NCBI GenBank assembly: GCA_021323675.1
Contig: JAJPKP010000064.1
Location: 1 to 64,000, forward strand
DNA: 64,000 bases
Source: Pseudomonadota bacterium
Lineage (GTDB): Bacteria; Desulfobacterota; Binatia; Binatales; Binataceae
Reading direction: 5' to 3'
The position numbers were made by a program, and so were the translations under genes. This document shows positions 7,635 to 16,957 of this stretch, in pieces. Each line of letters opens with the position of its first letter. Position 1 is the stretch's first letter. Below the pieces are notes generated by a model. The model had not been told where the DNA came from, made no database searches, and was given only the letters and a program-made list of their open reading frames with translations.

Positions 7635-9158
7635 ATGCGTGGGAAACGAAACGTCTGGCGAGCCATTCTTGTCGCGGCCATTTTTCTGGCCGCGCCGCTT
7701 CGATGCCTGGCTGCCGAATCCAGCGGGCACGAGAGCCTGAGCGAGATCAGAAACGAGATTCATCAGCTCGAAGCCGATCGCGCTCGCGATCTGCAACTGA
7801 TGGAGCGGCTCGAAAAGCGGGTCGATCAGCTCGAGAGCGAAAACGCTCAGCTCAAAGCGGCGAATGCCCAAATCAAGAGCGACGCGACCGAAGCCACCCA
7901 ACAGGTGAAGACCCTCCAGGCCCAGGTCGAAAGCGGGCCCAATCCCAAAGCGATGGCGAGTGCGGTCAGCAGCTACCTGGGCACTCACAGCTTCACCGTC
8001 ACGGGTTCGGCCGGCGTCGGGTTCATCTACGATCAGCAGAGCTCCGGCTACACGGGATTCCCGAACCAGACACAAAACGATTTCTTCCTTGATTGGGAGC
8101 CGATGGTTCTTTATCGGCCCAACGACTGGATGATGTTCGAGGGCGTGATGAGCGCCGCATTCGGCCAGAGCGGCACCGGGGTGGATCTCTCGACCGCGCT
8201 CTTCTACCTCTTTCCCTTCGACAAGCTCACCCTGGCGGGGGGACTTTTCGATCAACCCTTCGGCGACTGGTACGAAGATCAGAGTCCGATGTGGGTCAAC
8301 CGCTTTGTCACAGCGCCGCTGCCGTACGGAGTCGAGCCCGTGGTGCCGCCGGCTGAGATGGGCTTGCAGGCACGCGGAGGGCTGCAGTGGGGCGACCTTG
8401 GCCAGGACTTTGACTACACGATCTGGGGCGGGCAGGGGCCGAGCTACAGTGAGAACGTGCTTGGCGCCGTCAGCACCTCGCCCACCGCGGCGGCGAACAA
8501 GCAGACCAACGGCAAATCGATGGGCGCAAGGTTCCGCGTTTATCCTTTTCCGCTCGATGCCAATCTTGGGCGCCTGGAGCTTGGCGCTTCCACCTACAAC
8601 GGCAAATGGCTGAGCGGAAATTGGTTGACGTCGTGGGGGCTCGATTTCGCGTATCTCAACGGCAATCTGCAGGCGCGCGGTGAGTTCCTGCGCTCGTACC
8701 GGCAGATGCCCAACGGTTTGCCACAAGACAATCGCGAAGGATGGTACGTCCAGGCCGGCTATTTTCTAAGCGACCTGAAGCTGCCGGGCGCGCCCGATCA
8801 GGTCAACCAATACCTGAGCAGACTCGAGCCGCTGATCCGCTACTCGGGAGTGAATCAGCATTTCGTTGCCATCGATGATGTAAAAGGCGCAACCGGAATC
8901 GGACTGGGCGGCGTCCAGGTCGGCTTCATCCCCGACTTCGGGCTCAACGGCTCGCCGGCTCTGTTCGCGCCCCACTCGCGCGAGGTCGCCCTGGGTCTCG
9001 ACTATTGGATAGCGCCTTCCATCGTTTGGCAGAACGAGTTTGACATTGAATTGCCGCACGCCGGCGGCACCTTTGTGAAAGCGGATGGAACGACAGTTGG
9101 GGTCGGCGCAACTCCCAACGATCATGCCTTCCTTAGCCAGTTCACGATCGGATTCTGA
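7635..9158 (+). CDS. outer-membrane porin-like protein with N-terminal coiled coil
   Basis: 507 residues: signal peptide ending near LRCLAAES (about residue 27), a heptad-rich coiled coil from about 35 to 100 (LEADRARDLQLMERLEKRV and on), then a beta-barrel-like part rich in Gly and aromatic residues that ends in a terminal Phe (TIGF), as outer-membrane barrels do. The start is fixed by GGAAGGAGG (7617-7625) nine bases before the ATG. The frame is open upstream to 7536, but that part lacks signal-peptide character. As first gene of the cytochrome operon it could be a channel or a scaffold for periplasmic redox partners. The substrate is unknown. Confidence 0.75.
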   Translation: MRGKRNVWRAILVAAIFLAAPLRCLAAESSGHESLSEIRNEIHQLEADRARDLQLMERLEKRVDQLESENAQLKAANAQIKSDATEATQQVKTLQAQVESGPNPKAMASAVSSYLGTHSFTVTGSAGVGFIYDQQSSGYTGFPNQTQNDFFLDWEPMVLYRPNDWMMFEGVMSAAFGQSGTGVDLSTALFYLFPFDKLTLAGGLFDQPFGDWYEDQSPMWVNRFVTAPLPYGVEPVVPPAEMGLQARGGLQWGDLGQDFDYTIWGGQGPSYSENVLGAVSTSPTAAANKQTNGKSMGARFRVYPFPLDANLGRLELGASTYNGKWLSGNWLTSWGLDFAYLNGNLQARGEFLRSYRQMPNGLPQDNREGWYVQAGYFLSDLKLPGAPDQVNQYLSRLEPLIRYSGVNQHFVAIDDVKGATGIGLGGVQVGFIPDFGLNGSPALFAPHSREVALGLDYWIAPSIVWQNEFDIELPHAGGTFVKADGTTVGVGATPNDHAFLSQFTIGF

Positions 9159-9170
9159 GGAGGAAGGAAC

Positions 9171-9455
9171 ATGAAAAGACTTGTCGTAACTCTAATACTG
9201 GCTACTGTGATGAGTGGATTGTGCTCGGTCGCGGCTTGCGCCGAGCAAATGACCCAAGCGGAGAGACGAAAGTTGTTCCAGACCGGCGCCAAGCTCTGGC
9301 CGGTTTACTGCGCGCAATGTCACAACGCGCGGCCGGGTTCGGAGTTTGCTCCCTATCAATGGGACCAGATCATCATGCACATGCGCGGGCTTTCCAACAT
9401 GCCGGCCGAAGACGCCCGGGCCATCGTCGAGTACCTGAAGGGCGGCCGCGAATAG
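9171..9455 (+). CDS. small periplasmic monoheme cytochrome c
   Basis: 94 residues with a cleavable signal peptide (about 1-24, ending VAACAEQ) and one heme site, CAQCH (47-51). A Met in the MHMRGLSNMP segment could be the second axial ligand. It ends KGGRE soon after the heme domain, so it is a minimal soluble cytochrome. A strong Shine-Dalgarno sequence (AGGAGGAAGG) precedes the ATG. It sits 12 bp after the porin gene and just before a second cytochrome, so it is likely a periplasmic electron carrier for the Rieske/cytochrome b complex encoded downstream. Confidence 0.88.
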   Translation: MKRLVVTLILATVMSGLCSVAACAEQMTQAERRKLFQTGAKLWPVYCAQCHNARPGSEFAPYQWDQIIMHMRGLSNMPAEDARAIVEYLKGGRE

Positions 9456-9485
9456 GGACGCCGGATGCTGAAACGAGGATTTGGG

Positions 9486-9848
9486 ATGAAGAGATCAACG
9501 CTGTTTCCAGGATTGATTGCGGCCGTCGCGGCTTTTGTCGCGATGGCCGCGCCGGTGCGGGCCGATATGGCCGCTGCCGAGAAGAACTACAAGACCTTCT
9601 GCGCCAAGTGCCACGGCGATACCGGCAAGGGCAACGGTTCCGGGGCCGCATCGCTAAGCACCAAGCCGCGAGATTTCACCGATTGCGCCCGCATGCAGAA
9701 ACTCTCGGATGACACTCTGTTCAACGTGATCAAGAACGGCGGCAAGGCCAACGGACTCAGTCCGGACATGCAGGCCTGGAGCGACGGGTTCGATGATTCC
9801 GAGATTCACGATCTCGTCGCTTACGTTCGCACGTTCTGCAAGAAGTAG
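9486..9848 (+). CDS. periplasmic class I cytochrome c
   Basis: 120 residues from the ATG at 9486 (signal peptide ending APVRADM). An in-frame ATG at 9465 adds seven residues and is less likely because the hydrophobic signal follows the later start. Heme site CAKCH (39-43) is followed by GDTGKGNGSGA, a class I pattern, and a SPDMQ segment offers the axial Met. The C-terminal helix ends DLVAYVRTFCKK. It probably carries electrons between the membrane complex and a terminal oxidase such as the one at 14501-16777. Confidence 0.88.
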   Translation: MKRSTLFPGLIAAVAAFVAMAAPVRADMAAAEKNYKTFCAKCHGDTGKGNGSGAASLSTKPRDFTDCARMQKLSDDTLFNVIKNGGKANGLSPDMQAWSDGFDDSEIHDLVAYVRTFCKK

Positions 9849-9865
9849 CGCGCCGGAAAAGCACG

Positions 9866-11779
9866 ATGGCCGATCGGCAGATACATGCGGTGCCGCGCGA
9901 CCTCTGGTGGTTTCGCAAGAACGTGCCGTGTCTCGATGCGTGCCCGGTCAAAACCGACGCGGGCCGCTACGTGCAATTGATCGCCGAGGGCCGCTTCGAG
10001 GACGCCTACCGCGTGGCGCGCTCGCCGAATCCGATCGCATCGATTTGCGGGCGCGCCTGCGGAGCGCCGTGTGAAGATGCGTGCCGGCGCGGCAAAATCG
10101 ACGCGCCCATCGCTATCCGCTCGCTCAAGCGCTTCGTCTCCGAGCAGTTCGGCCCCGAGGCGCTCGCGCCGATCGCGCTCGATCGGGCCCTGGCCGGGGC
10201 CGGCGATGGAAGTGTGACGCCGCTTCATGGCGATGCCTTGATGCGGTGCCGCGATCGCGGACGCAACGCGCCCGCGGTCGCGGTGGTCGGCGCGGGACCC
10301 GCCGGCCTTGCCTGCGCGCACGATCTGGCGGTCAGGGGTTATCGCGTCACGGTGTTCGAGGCGATGCCCAGTTCCGGCGGGATGATGCGCTACGGAATTC
10401 CCGCCTACCGCCTGGCGCGCGAGGTCATCGACCGGCAAACCGAAGAAATCGAGAAGCTGGGAGTCGAATTTCGTTTCAATACCCCGCTCAGCAAGGACTT
10501 CGGCGTAAGCGACCTTCTGAAACAGGGCTTCGGCGCGGTTTTTCTCGCCGTCGGCGCGTCGCGCGGCCGCAGCGTCCCTGTCGAGAATTCCGACGCCGAA
10601 GGCGTGGTCAAGGCGATCGACTACCTGCTGAACATCAACCGCGGCTACCGTGTTCCGCTCGGCAGGAAGGTGGTGGTGATCGGCGGAGGATTGGTTGCGA
10701 TCGATGCGGCTCGGACCGCGGTGCGCGAGATGCTCTCCGGATTGCAAATCTCGGCCGCCGACGAGCAGGCGGTCGAAGCAGGGACTTACCGAGTCGCCCT
10801 CGATGTCGCGCGAGAAGCGGCTCGCCGCGGAGCGCTGGAAGTGACCGTGGTCAGCCTCGAATCGGAAACCGAGATGCCCGCGATGAAATCGGAGCAGGGC
10901 AGAGAAGAGGCGGAGACCGCGACCGAGGAGGGCGTCCGTTTCTTGCCGTCCTGGGGACCGCGGCGCATCGTAGTCCGCGACGGCAAAGCGGCGGGAATCG
11001 AGCTGGTGCGGTGCGTGCGCGTATTCGATGACGCCGGGCGCTTCAAGCCGGAATTCGACGACCAGCAGCGGCGGGTGCTTGATGCGGATACTGTCATTCT
11101 CGCGATCGGACAGGCGCCCGACTTGTCGTTCATCAGGCCCGGCGAAGTTGAGTTGACCGCCGCCGGCACCCTCAAGATCGATCCGATTACGCTCGCAACC
11201 AGCATCCCCGGGGTTTTCGCGGGCGGCGATGCCGCCTTCCCTCCGTCGCTGCTGATAACCGTCGCACAGCACGGCAAGCTCGCCGCGCAATCAATCGATG
11301 CTTACCTGCATGGCGAGAAACTTCCGTCGCGCGAGCTGCACGTTCAAATCGAAGAGCTTCCCACCGACTCGTATTCGATGCCTGAACAGTTCGAGCAGCG
11401 CCCGCGAGCGATTCCGATCGTCCCTCTCGATCGCCGCAGCGGTATCACCGAAGTCGAGCCGGTGCTGTCGGCCGAGCAGGCGCGCGATCAGGCGGGCCGA
11501 TGCCTCTATTGCCATATCCATCCGATCTACAACGGCAGCCGATGCATCCTGTGCAATCGATGCGTGGATATATGTCCTGAGCATTGCCTGCACTTCGCCC
11601 CGGCGAGCCGAATCGCGGATCAGGTGCCGCTGGAGGGGGTCGCGGACGAAAGCGGCGTCACCAGCGTGTTTCTCTACGATGAGGAGAAGTGCATCCGATG
11701 CGGCCTCTGCGCCATACGCTGTCCGACGGCCGCGATCACCATGGAGCGTTTCTGGTTTGAGGAGGTTGCCGCACGGTGA
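9866..11779 (+). CDS. GltD-like FAD/NAD(P) oxidoreductase fused to a two-cluster ferredoxin domain
   Basis: 637 residues. An N-terminal cysteine cluster (CLDACP at 22-27 and CGRACGAPCEDAC at 61-73) resembles the [4Fe-4S] region of glutamate synthase small subunits. An FAD Rossmann motif (VGAGPAG, 141-147), an NAD(P) motif (IGGGLVAID, 272-280) and the VFAGGDA segment follow. The C-terminal ~100 residues hold CILCNRCVDICP and CIRCGLCAIRCP, a 2x[4Fe-4S] ferredoxin. No signal peptide, so it is cytoplasmic. Its stop overlaps the Rieske start by 4 bp. This coupling suggests a cytoplasmic NAD(P)H or ferredoxin module docked on the quinol complex, in either direction of electron flow; that is inference. 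Confidence 0.85.
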   Translation: MADRQIHAVPRDLWWFRKNVPCLDACPVKTDAGRYVQLIAEGRFEDAYRVARSPNPIASICGRACGAPCEDACRRGKIDAPIAIRSLKRFVSEQFGPEALAPIALDRALAGAGDGSVTPLHGDALMRCRDRGRNAPAVAVVGAGPAGLACAHDLAVRGYRVTVFEAMPSSGGMMRYGIPAYRLAREVIDRQTEEIEKLGVEFRFNTPLSKDFGVSDLLKQGFGAVFLAVGASRGRSVPVENSDAEGVVKAIDYLLNINRGYRVPLGRKVVVIGGGLVAIDAARTAVREMLSGLQISAADEQAVEAGTYRVALDVAREAARRGALEVTVVSLESETEMPAMKSEQGREEAETATEEGVRFLPSWGPRRIVVRDGKAAGIELVRCVRVFDDAGRFKPEFDDQQRRVLDADTVILAIGQAPDLSFIRPGEVELTAAGTLKIDPITLATSIPGVFAGGDAAFPPSLLITVAQHGKLAAQSIDAYLHGEKLPSRELHVQIEELPTDSYSMPEQFEQRPRAIPIVPLDRRSGITEVEPVLSAEQARDQAGRCLYCHIHPIYNGSRCILCNRCVDICPEHCLHFAPASRIADQVPLEGVADESGVTSVFLYDEEKCIRCGLCAIRCPTAAITMERFWFEEVAAR

Positions 11780-12267
11780 GTGCCGCCGACAAAAAGAATG
11801 TTCCACCCACCGATACGGAGCGGCGCCGGGTTCTTCGTCTCCTGGGCAAGGGCTCGGTGGTTGCCGCGTTCGCCGCGCAGATTGGGGCCGCGGCGCGCGC
11901 TTTTTTTCCCAATGTCCTGTACGAGCCGCCCACGAAATTCAAACTCAAACGGCCGGAGGAGTATCCGCCCGGGTTCACGTTCGACGCCGCGCATCGGCTG
12001 TTCGTGGTTCGCGAGGAAGACGCCTTCCACGTCATTTCAGCCGTTTGCACGCATCTGGGATGCACCGTGCAGTGGCGCGAGAACGAATTCGACTGCCCTT
12101 GCCACGGCAGCCGCTTCAGGCCCAACGGAAGCGTGATCAGCGGTCCCGCGCCGCGCCCGCTCAGTTGGTTCGACACGCGCCTCTCGCCGGACGGCTTCCT
12201 TGAGGTCGACAGCGCCGTCGATGTCGCGCCGGGATTCCGGTTCGTTCCACCCAAAGGGCAGGCCTGA
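11776..12267 (+). CDS. Rieske [2Fe-2S] subunit of a cytochrome b/b6-type complex
   Basis: 163 residues from a GTG that overlaps the previous stop (GTGA). An N-terminal [13 protein letters not shown] segment followed by a hydrophobic stretch looks like a Tat-type signal anchor. The cluster ligands are in CTHLGCT and CPCHGS, the two Rieske boxes, including the Cys pair of the disulfide. It transfers electrons from quinol to cytochrome c on the periplasmic side. It is followed one base later by cytochrome b. Confidence 0.95.
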   Translation: MSAADKKNVPPTDTERRRVLRLLGKGSVVAAFAAQIGAAARAFFPNVLYEPPTKFKLKRPEEYPPGFTFDAAHRLFVVREEDAFHVISAVCTHLGCTVQWRENEFDCPCHGSRFRPNGSVISGPAPRPLSWFDTRLSPDGFLEVDSAVDVAPGFRFVPPKGQA

Positions 12268-12268
12268 G

Positions 12269-13570
12269 ATGGGAGAGCAACTGGCAAAGCTGTGGCGCAA
12301 AATCTCGTGGTCGTGGTCGCCCGGCAGCGAACGCGAGTCGTCCGAAGCAATTGTGCGCAACCTCTGGTTGCATTGGTTTCCCGCCAAGATTACGCGCGCC
12401 GCGATGAGCTGGAACTATTCGCTGTGGCTCGGCACCGCGGCGGCTTCCCTGTTTTTTATCCTGACCGTGACCGGTGTGATGCTGATGTTTTTCTATGTGC
12501 CGTCCACCGAGCGCGCCTACGGAAGCATCAAGGATCTTCAGTACGCCGTCAGCTTCGGCCGCGTCCTGCGCAACCAGCATCGATGGGCCGCCGAGGGGAT
12601 GGTCGCGGTGGTGTTTCTGCACATGGCGCGCGTGTTCTTCACCGGCGCCTATCGCGGCACGCGAGCCGCCAATTGGCTGGTTGGTGTGGGACTTCTGCTT
12701 GCCACGCTGTTGTTGTCATTCACCGGATATCTGTTGCCCTGGGACCAGCTCGCGTTCTGGGCGGTAACGGTCGGAACCAACATCGCGCGCGAGGCCCCTG
12801 TGGTCGGCGGCACGATGCGGTTTTTGCTGCTGGGCGGCACCCAAATCGATCAGCAGACTTTGCTCCGATTTTACGTGCTGCACGTGTTCTTTCTGCCCGC
12901 CGTGCTGTGGGTGATGTTCGCGTATCACATGTGGAGAGTGCGCAAGGATGGCGGGCTCGGCGCGGTCGAAGCGATCAAGGCCGACCGCAGGATGGCGCCC
13001 AAGCCGATGCCCGCGACCAAGAGTTACTCGCTGTTTGGGCTTACGCCCGGGACCTCCGTGCAGGTCATGAGTTCCACCGAGCTGGAAGCCGAAGACCAGG
13101 TGGTGTCATCGCCGAACCTCACTCGGCGCATCGTGCTGGTATTCCTGATCGTGTTCAACGCGACGTTGCTGGCCTCGATCTTTTTCAACGCTCCGCTCGA
13201 AGAAGCCGCCAATCCCGCCGTCACGCCGAATCCGGCCAAGGCCCCGTGGTATTTCGTGTGGCTGCAGGAACTGGTCGCATCGACAACCGTGCATATCGGG
13301 CCGCTGACGATCAGCGGCGGCTTTCTGGGCGGAATTCTGTTGCCGGGGGTTCTGCTGGTTTTGCTCGCGGTATGGCCGTGGCTCGATCGGTCTCCGCTAA
13401 GCGCGGAGGGGAGATGGTTTCCATCCAGCCGCAAGACGCAGAACCGCGTATTCGTGGTAGCGATGATCGCGATCGTGCTGCTGATCGTGGTCGGAGTTTT
13501 CTTGCGGGGGCCGAATTGGCGAATCTACTGGCCGGGGATGCCGCGTCCGCAGGCGCCGACCGTTCTCTGA
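12269..13570 (+). CDS. cytochrome b (b6/subunit IV-like fusion)
   Basis: 433 residues, polytopic membrane protein. Heme ligand candidates are His104/His118 (NQHRW and FLHMAR) and His205/His220 (VLHVFF and AYHMW). The second pair is one residue further apart than the first, as in cytochrome b6. The C-terminal half (from about 285) corresponds to subunit IV, so both parts are in one chain. At the expected quinol-oxidation site it reads KAPWYF (324-329) instead of the classical PEWY, so the Glu is missing, which may go with menaquinol or a different proton exit. It starts 1 bp after the Rieske gene. Confidence 0.93.
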   Translation: MGEQLAKLWRKISWSWSPGSERESSEAIVRNLWLHWFPAKITRAAMSWNYSLWLGTAAASLFFILTVTGVMLMFFYVPSTERAYGSIKDLQYAVSFGRVLRNQHRWAAEGMVAVVFLHMARVFFTGAYRGTRAANWLVGVGLLLATLLLSFTGYLLPWDQLAFWAVTVGTNIAREAPVVGGTMRFLLLGGTQIDQQTLLRFYVLHVFFLPAVLWVMFAYHMWRVRKDGGLGAVEAIKADRRMAPKPMPATKSYSLFGLTPGTSVQVMSSTELEAEDQVVSSPNLTRRIVLVFLIVFNATLLASIFFNAPLEEAANPAVTPNPAKAPWYFVWLQELVASTTVHIGPLTISGGFLGGILLPGVLLVLLAVWPWLDRSPLSAEGRWFPSSRKTQNRVFVVAMIAIVLLIVVGVFLRGPNWRIYWPGMPRPQAPTVL

Positions 13571-13573
13571 GCC

Positions 13574-14473
13574 ATGGAACGTCCTGACCAATCATATGAA
13601 GGGCGCGACTTCGGCTGGCTGGTCGCGATGTCCTTTATCTTTCTGGCGCTGGTGGCTTTTGCGCTCTGGCGCGAGTTTCATCCCGGTTGGGCGCCGGTGC
13701 AGGCGCGCTTTCGCGCCGCGATGGAAAAATACGGCGGCACCGACCGGGCGCGCGCATTCACGCCCGGCATCAAGCAGATCTGGGTCCCGAAAATTCACAT
13801 GGTCGATCGATGCATCACCTGCCATCTCGGCTACGAATGGGGCTCGATTCTGCCGGCCACTCTGCCCGAGCCGCTGACACCGCATCCGAACCTGCCCTAC
13901 ATGGACAAGCATCCCTTCCAAAACTTTGGCTGCACCACTTGCCACGGCGGCCAGGGATGGGCGACGACAGCGTCAGCCGCGCATGGCGGCAAGGACTGGA
14001 ACGATCCGATGCTGTCGGCCGGGATTGCGCGCCGCTACGATCTTCGAGAGGCCGATCTTATCCAGATGCGATGCAACTTCTGCCATCGCCACGACGTTAC
14101 GACACCGGGCATGGATCAGATCAATCTCGCAAAGAAACTCTATAAGGAGAACAAATGCCGGCTGTGCCACGCCGTCGAAGGCCACGGAGGAACCAAGGCA
14201 CCCGAGCTTACCTACTTCGGCGACAAAGACCCTGAGCTGGTCGATTTCACCCACGTGACGGGCGCGCACACGCTGTTCAACTGGACTTACGAGCATCTGA
14301 TGGCGCCCGACAAAATTTCGCCGAAAACGACGATGCCGACTTTCGGCTTCAAGCCGGAGGAAGCTCGTGCGCTCACCCTGATGCTCCTGAGCTGGCGGCG
14401 CGAAGTTTATCCTCCGGAATACATACCGCCGCCGATCGAAGAGGCGCCGCCGGCGGCAGCCCCTCCGCACTAG
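13574..14473 (+). CDS. membrane-anchored tetraheme cytochrome c
   Basis: 299 residues. One N-terminal membrane anchor (about 14-31) is followed by a periplasmic domain with four CxxCH sites: CITCH, CTTCH, CNFCH and CRLCH, spaced unevenly over about 120 residues. The C-terminus is Pro-rich. As last gene of the operon it probably replaces cytochrome c1 or f as the electron exit of the Rieske/b complex. Its stop lies 27 bp from the stop of the convergent oxidase operon, and the short gap leaves little room for separate terminators. Confidence 0.9.
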   Translation: MERPDQSYEGRDFGWLVAMSFIFLALVAFALWREFHPGWAPVQARFRAAMEKYGGTDRARAFTPGIKQIWVPKIHMVDRCITCHLGYEWGSILPATLPEPLTPHPNLPYMDKHPFQNFGCTTCHGGQGWATTASAAHGGKDWNDPMLSAGIARRYDLREADLIQMRCNFCHRHDVTTPGMDQINLAKKLYKENKCRLCHAVEGHGGTKAPELTYFGDKDPELVDFTHVTGAHTLFNWTYEHLMAPDKISPKTTMPTFGFKPEEARALTLMLLSWRREVYPPEYIPPPIEEAPPAAAPPH

Positions 14474-14500
14474 TCCCGTTCGGCGCGAGGTTTCCGCTGC

Positions 14501-16162
14501 TTACGGAAACTGCAGGGGCCGAATGTTCAAGTGCGGCGGCAAATACGCGATCAGGAACGGTCCATACACAATCAGGCTTAGCGCCACCGACGCGACTACC
14601 CAGTACCGCAACGCATCGAGCTTCGCTTCCCATCCCGTCTGGGCGGGAGGCTGCACCGTCTCGGTGAACGGGACGTCGCCTTGCGCGGCTTCTTCACCAG
14701 CCGCGACCGTCATCACCAGGTTCACGAAGAAGAGCGCCACGGAGACGAACATTATCGTGCCGCCGATTGCGGCCATGATTCCCGGTATGTGCCAGGCCGG
14801 CAGGTTGTAACTGGCAAGCGCGAGCTGCGTGCGGCGCGGCATCCCCTCCATGCCGCCCATCATCATTCCGCGCGAGAAAATCAGCACGCCGCCGAAATAT
14901 ACGAACGATTGAATCACCCCCAGCCGCGGCGACCACAGGCTGCGCCCATACAGGTACGGAATCAGCCAATAGGCGATTCCCATATACGAGAGCGCGACCG
15001 CGGTGCCGAGCGTCAGATGAAAATGTCCGGGGATGAAGGCGGTGTTGTGCACCCGGAGATTCATCGAGAAGCTCGCGTTCATCAGTCCCGAAATTCCGCC
15101 GAGGAAAAACGCAAGCATCGCGAGTACCTGCGCGCTCAGCGACGGATTGTTCCACGGAATCCGGAAAAACCAGCTCACAAGGCCCTTGGCGCCCGCGCGC
15201 CGTCCGGCAATTTCAAGCGCGTACATCACGGCGAACGCCGTCATCAGGCTCGGAAAGAAAATGCCGAAGGTCAGCACCGCCGAAGCATACTTGAGCCCCA
15301 CCGGAATGCCGGGGTCGGTGAACTGATGATGGAACCCGACGGGGACGAGCAGGATGAACATGACGAACGCGATTCGCGTGAGCGTGTCGCTGAACAACGC
15401 GCCGCCCGCCTGCTTCGGGATCATCCCGTACCACGAAATGTAAATCGGCAGGAGCCAGAAATAGACGATCGGATGCCCCGTGAACCAGAACAGCGTGCGG
15501 GTAAGCAGCGGATCCGTACCCGCCGTCAAGCCGAGCGACCACGGGAGCAGCAGGAACACGACCTCGATGGCGATGCCGGCGGAGGCGATGTCCCACATCA
15601 GGTATGTCGCGACCGACATGAAGGCCATCAGCGGGATGCGCTCGCCGCGATGCTCGCGCCGCCAGTTCCGCAGCGTGACGATCTGGTTCGCCGAGGTTAC
15701 CCAGGTGCTGATCACCACCAGCGCCAGGCCAAGGTAAAAGGTCCAATGCGCCTGCAGCGGGGCGTAGAACGTATAAAGAACGCTGGCCTGCCCGGTCAGC
15801 ATCGCGAACGCCGCCAGCAGCGATCCGATCAACAGCAGCCAGAACGCAATCCGCAGCAAAGCGCCGTTGAGCTTTCTTCCCAGTCCGCGCGCCGTGGTCA
15901 GCGCGACGAATCCGTTGGCGAATGCCGTCGTCAGCACTAGCGCATTCAGCACGCCGTGCAGGGTCAGTCCCTGGTAGTAGGAGTGGATGCCCGGGTAGTC
16001 TTTGATCAGGTCAACCTTCGCGTAGTTGAAGGCCTGGTCGAGGCCGAACAGCACTCCGATCGCGAAGATCGCGAATCCGAAAATTATGTTCCAGCGAATA
16101 ACCGCGAGTTGTTCTCGCGGCAGTTCGAAACCCTTTGACTCCGCTACGATCGGGGTACTCAT
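14501..16162 (-). CDS. B-type (ba3-like) heme-copper oxygen reductase subunit I
   Basis: 553 residues, many membrane helices. Key signatures: GHPIVYFWLLP (CuB His and the His-Tyr cross-link pair), GFHHQFTDPG (two CuB His ligands), and HNTAFIPGHFHLT (heme a3/a ligands). The GHPIVYFWLLP form and the lack of A-type K/D-channel motifs point to the B family, high-affinity proton-pumping O2 reductases. The ATG at 16162 overlaps the subunit II stop by 4 bp; the frame is open further upstream but within subunit II. It takes electrons from cytochrome c, probably made by the convergent operon. Confidence 0.93.
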   Translation of the reverse strand: MSTPIVAESKGFELPREQLAVIRWNIIFGFAIFAIGVLFGLDQAFNYAKVDLIKDYPGIHSYYQGLTLHGVLNALVLTTAFANGFVALTTARGLGRKLNGALLRIAFWLLLIGSLLAAFAMLTGQASVLYTFYAPLQAHWTFYLGLALVVISTWVTSANQIVTLRNWRREHRGERIPLMAFMSVATYLMWDIASAGIAIEVVFLLLPWSLGLTAGTDPLLTRTLFWFTGHPIVYFWLLPIYISWYGMIPKQAGGALFSDTLTRIAFVMFILLVPVGFHHQFTDPGIPVGLKYASAVLTFGIFFPSLMTAFAVMYALEIAGRRAGAKGLVSWFFRIPWNNPSLSAQVLAMLAFFLGGISGLMNASFSMNLRVHNTAFIPGHFHLTLGTAVALSYMGIAYWLIPYLYGRSLWSPRLGVIQSFVYFGGVLIFSRGMMMGGMEGMPRRTQLALASYNLPAWHIPGIMAAIGGTIMFVSVALFFVNLVMTVAAGEEAAQGDVPFTETVQPPAQTGWEAKLDALRYWVVASVALSLIVYGPFLIAYLPPHLNIRPLQFP

Positions 16163-16641
16163 TTGACCACTACCTTTCCCGACATCGTGTGATGCAGCCG
16201 GCCGCAATACTCATGGCATAAGAGCAGATACTCGCCGGGCCTGGAGAACTTGTAGGTCTCCGATGAGACCTCGCCCGGAACCAGCATCATGTTCACGTTG
16301 GTGCCGACGATCATAAAGCCGTGAATCACGTCCGACGAAGTCGCGCGGAATGTCACCTCGGCTCCCACCGGAAGCTCGATATTGTCCGGCGCGAACGACC
16401 AGGTCTGCCCAATCACGACTACGTCGAATTTGCCCGGGGCCGTTTCGTGGACGCCGGGATTGTCGAATGGCGGTGTCACGCGCAGCACTTTGCGCAGCTT
16501 CTGATCCGCGGTGCACGCGATCATCTCCATGCGCCCCGGCATCGAGATGCCCATCGCAAAGACGCTGTAGGCAAGCGCCAGAAGAAAGGCCACCAGAACC
16601 GCTCCGGAAGCCACCAGGAAGCTCTTCTCGTACGCTTCCAT
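16159..16641 (-). CDS. ba3-type oxidase subunit II (CuA)
   Basis: 160 residues from the ATG at 16641, chosen because GGAG precedes it closely; an ATG 15 bases upstream is also in frame. One N-terminal membrane anchor (about 11-34), then a cupredoxin domain with the CuA ligands in VIHGF and CHEYCGRLHHTM. It accepts electrons from a soluble cytochrome c and passes them to subunit I. There is no fused cytochrome domain, so it needs a separate donor such as the cytochromes at 9171-9848. Confidence 0.93.
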   Translation of the reverse strand: MEAYEKSFLVASGAVLVAFLLALAYSVFAMGISMPGRMEMIACTADQKLRKVLRVTPPFDNPGVHETAPGKFDVVVIGQTWSFAPDNIELPVGAEVTFRATSSDVIHGFMIVGTNVNMMLVPGEVSSETYKFSRPGEYLLLCHEYCGRLHHTMSGKVVVK

Positions 16642-16642
16642 A

Positions 16643-16777
16643 TCAACTCCTGCCAATCAGTCCGAGAAACATCAACGCCCACATCGCAGTGAGCAGCAGC
16701 ATGTAGAGCGCCATTACCAACGTGGTCCCGGTTGGCGGCGGGACTTCTTCTTCGCCTGGACGATATTGGTCAGCCAT
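16643..16777 (-). CDS. ba3-type oxidase small subunit IIa
   Basis: 44 residues starting MADQYRPGEEEVPPP, then one membrane helix (about 17-40, TTLVMALYMLLLTAMWALM) and a short GRS end. It is the first gene of the oxidase operon, one base before subunit II. Size, single helix and position match the subunit IIa of ba3 oxidases, which sits beside subunit I and completes the missing first helix of subunit II. The frame is open to 16834, but the M at 16777 gives the compact form. Confidence 0.75.
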   Translation of the reverse strand: MADQYRPGEEEVPPPTGTTLVMALYMLLLTAMWALMFLGLIGRS

Positions 16778-16843
16778 GTTGCACCCATTTCCGCGCGTTT
16801 GCGCCTTGAAACCTCGAACGACAAACGAACTCACACGAAAAGC

Positions 16844-16872
16844 ATTCCGATCGAGTTTGAGTTTTATGTCAA
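16844..16872 (-). promoter_or_regulatory. possible promoter of the oxidase operon
   Basis: On the minus strand a consensus -35 TTGACA (16867-16872) stands 17 bp before a weak -10 CGGAAT (16844-16849), about 70 bp upstream of the subunit IIa start. The -10 is poor, so this is tentative. The rest of the 180-bp gap 16778-16957 shows no gene. Confidence 0.3.
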
Positions 16873-16957
16873 TGTCGCCAAAGGAAACACCGACGTGCCC
16901 TGAAATCCGCGAGCGGCGCGGATTGTTCGTGGCCAGGATGGCCGCGCTACCGGGCGA

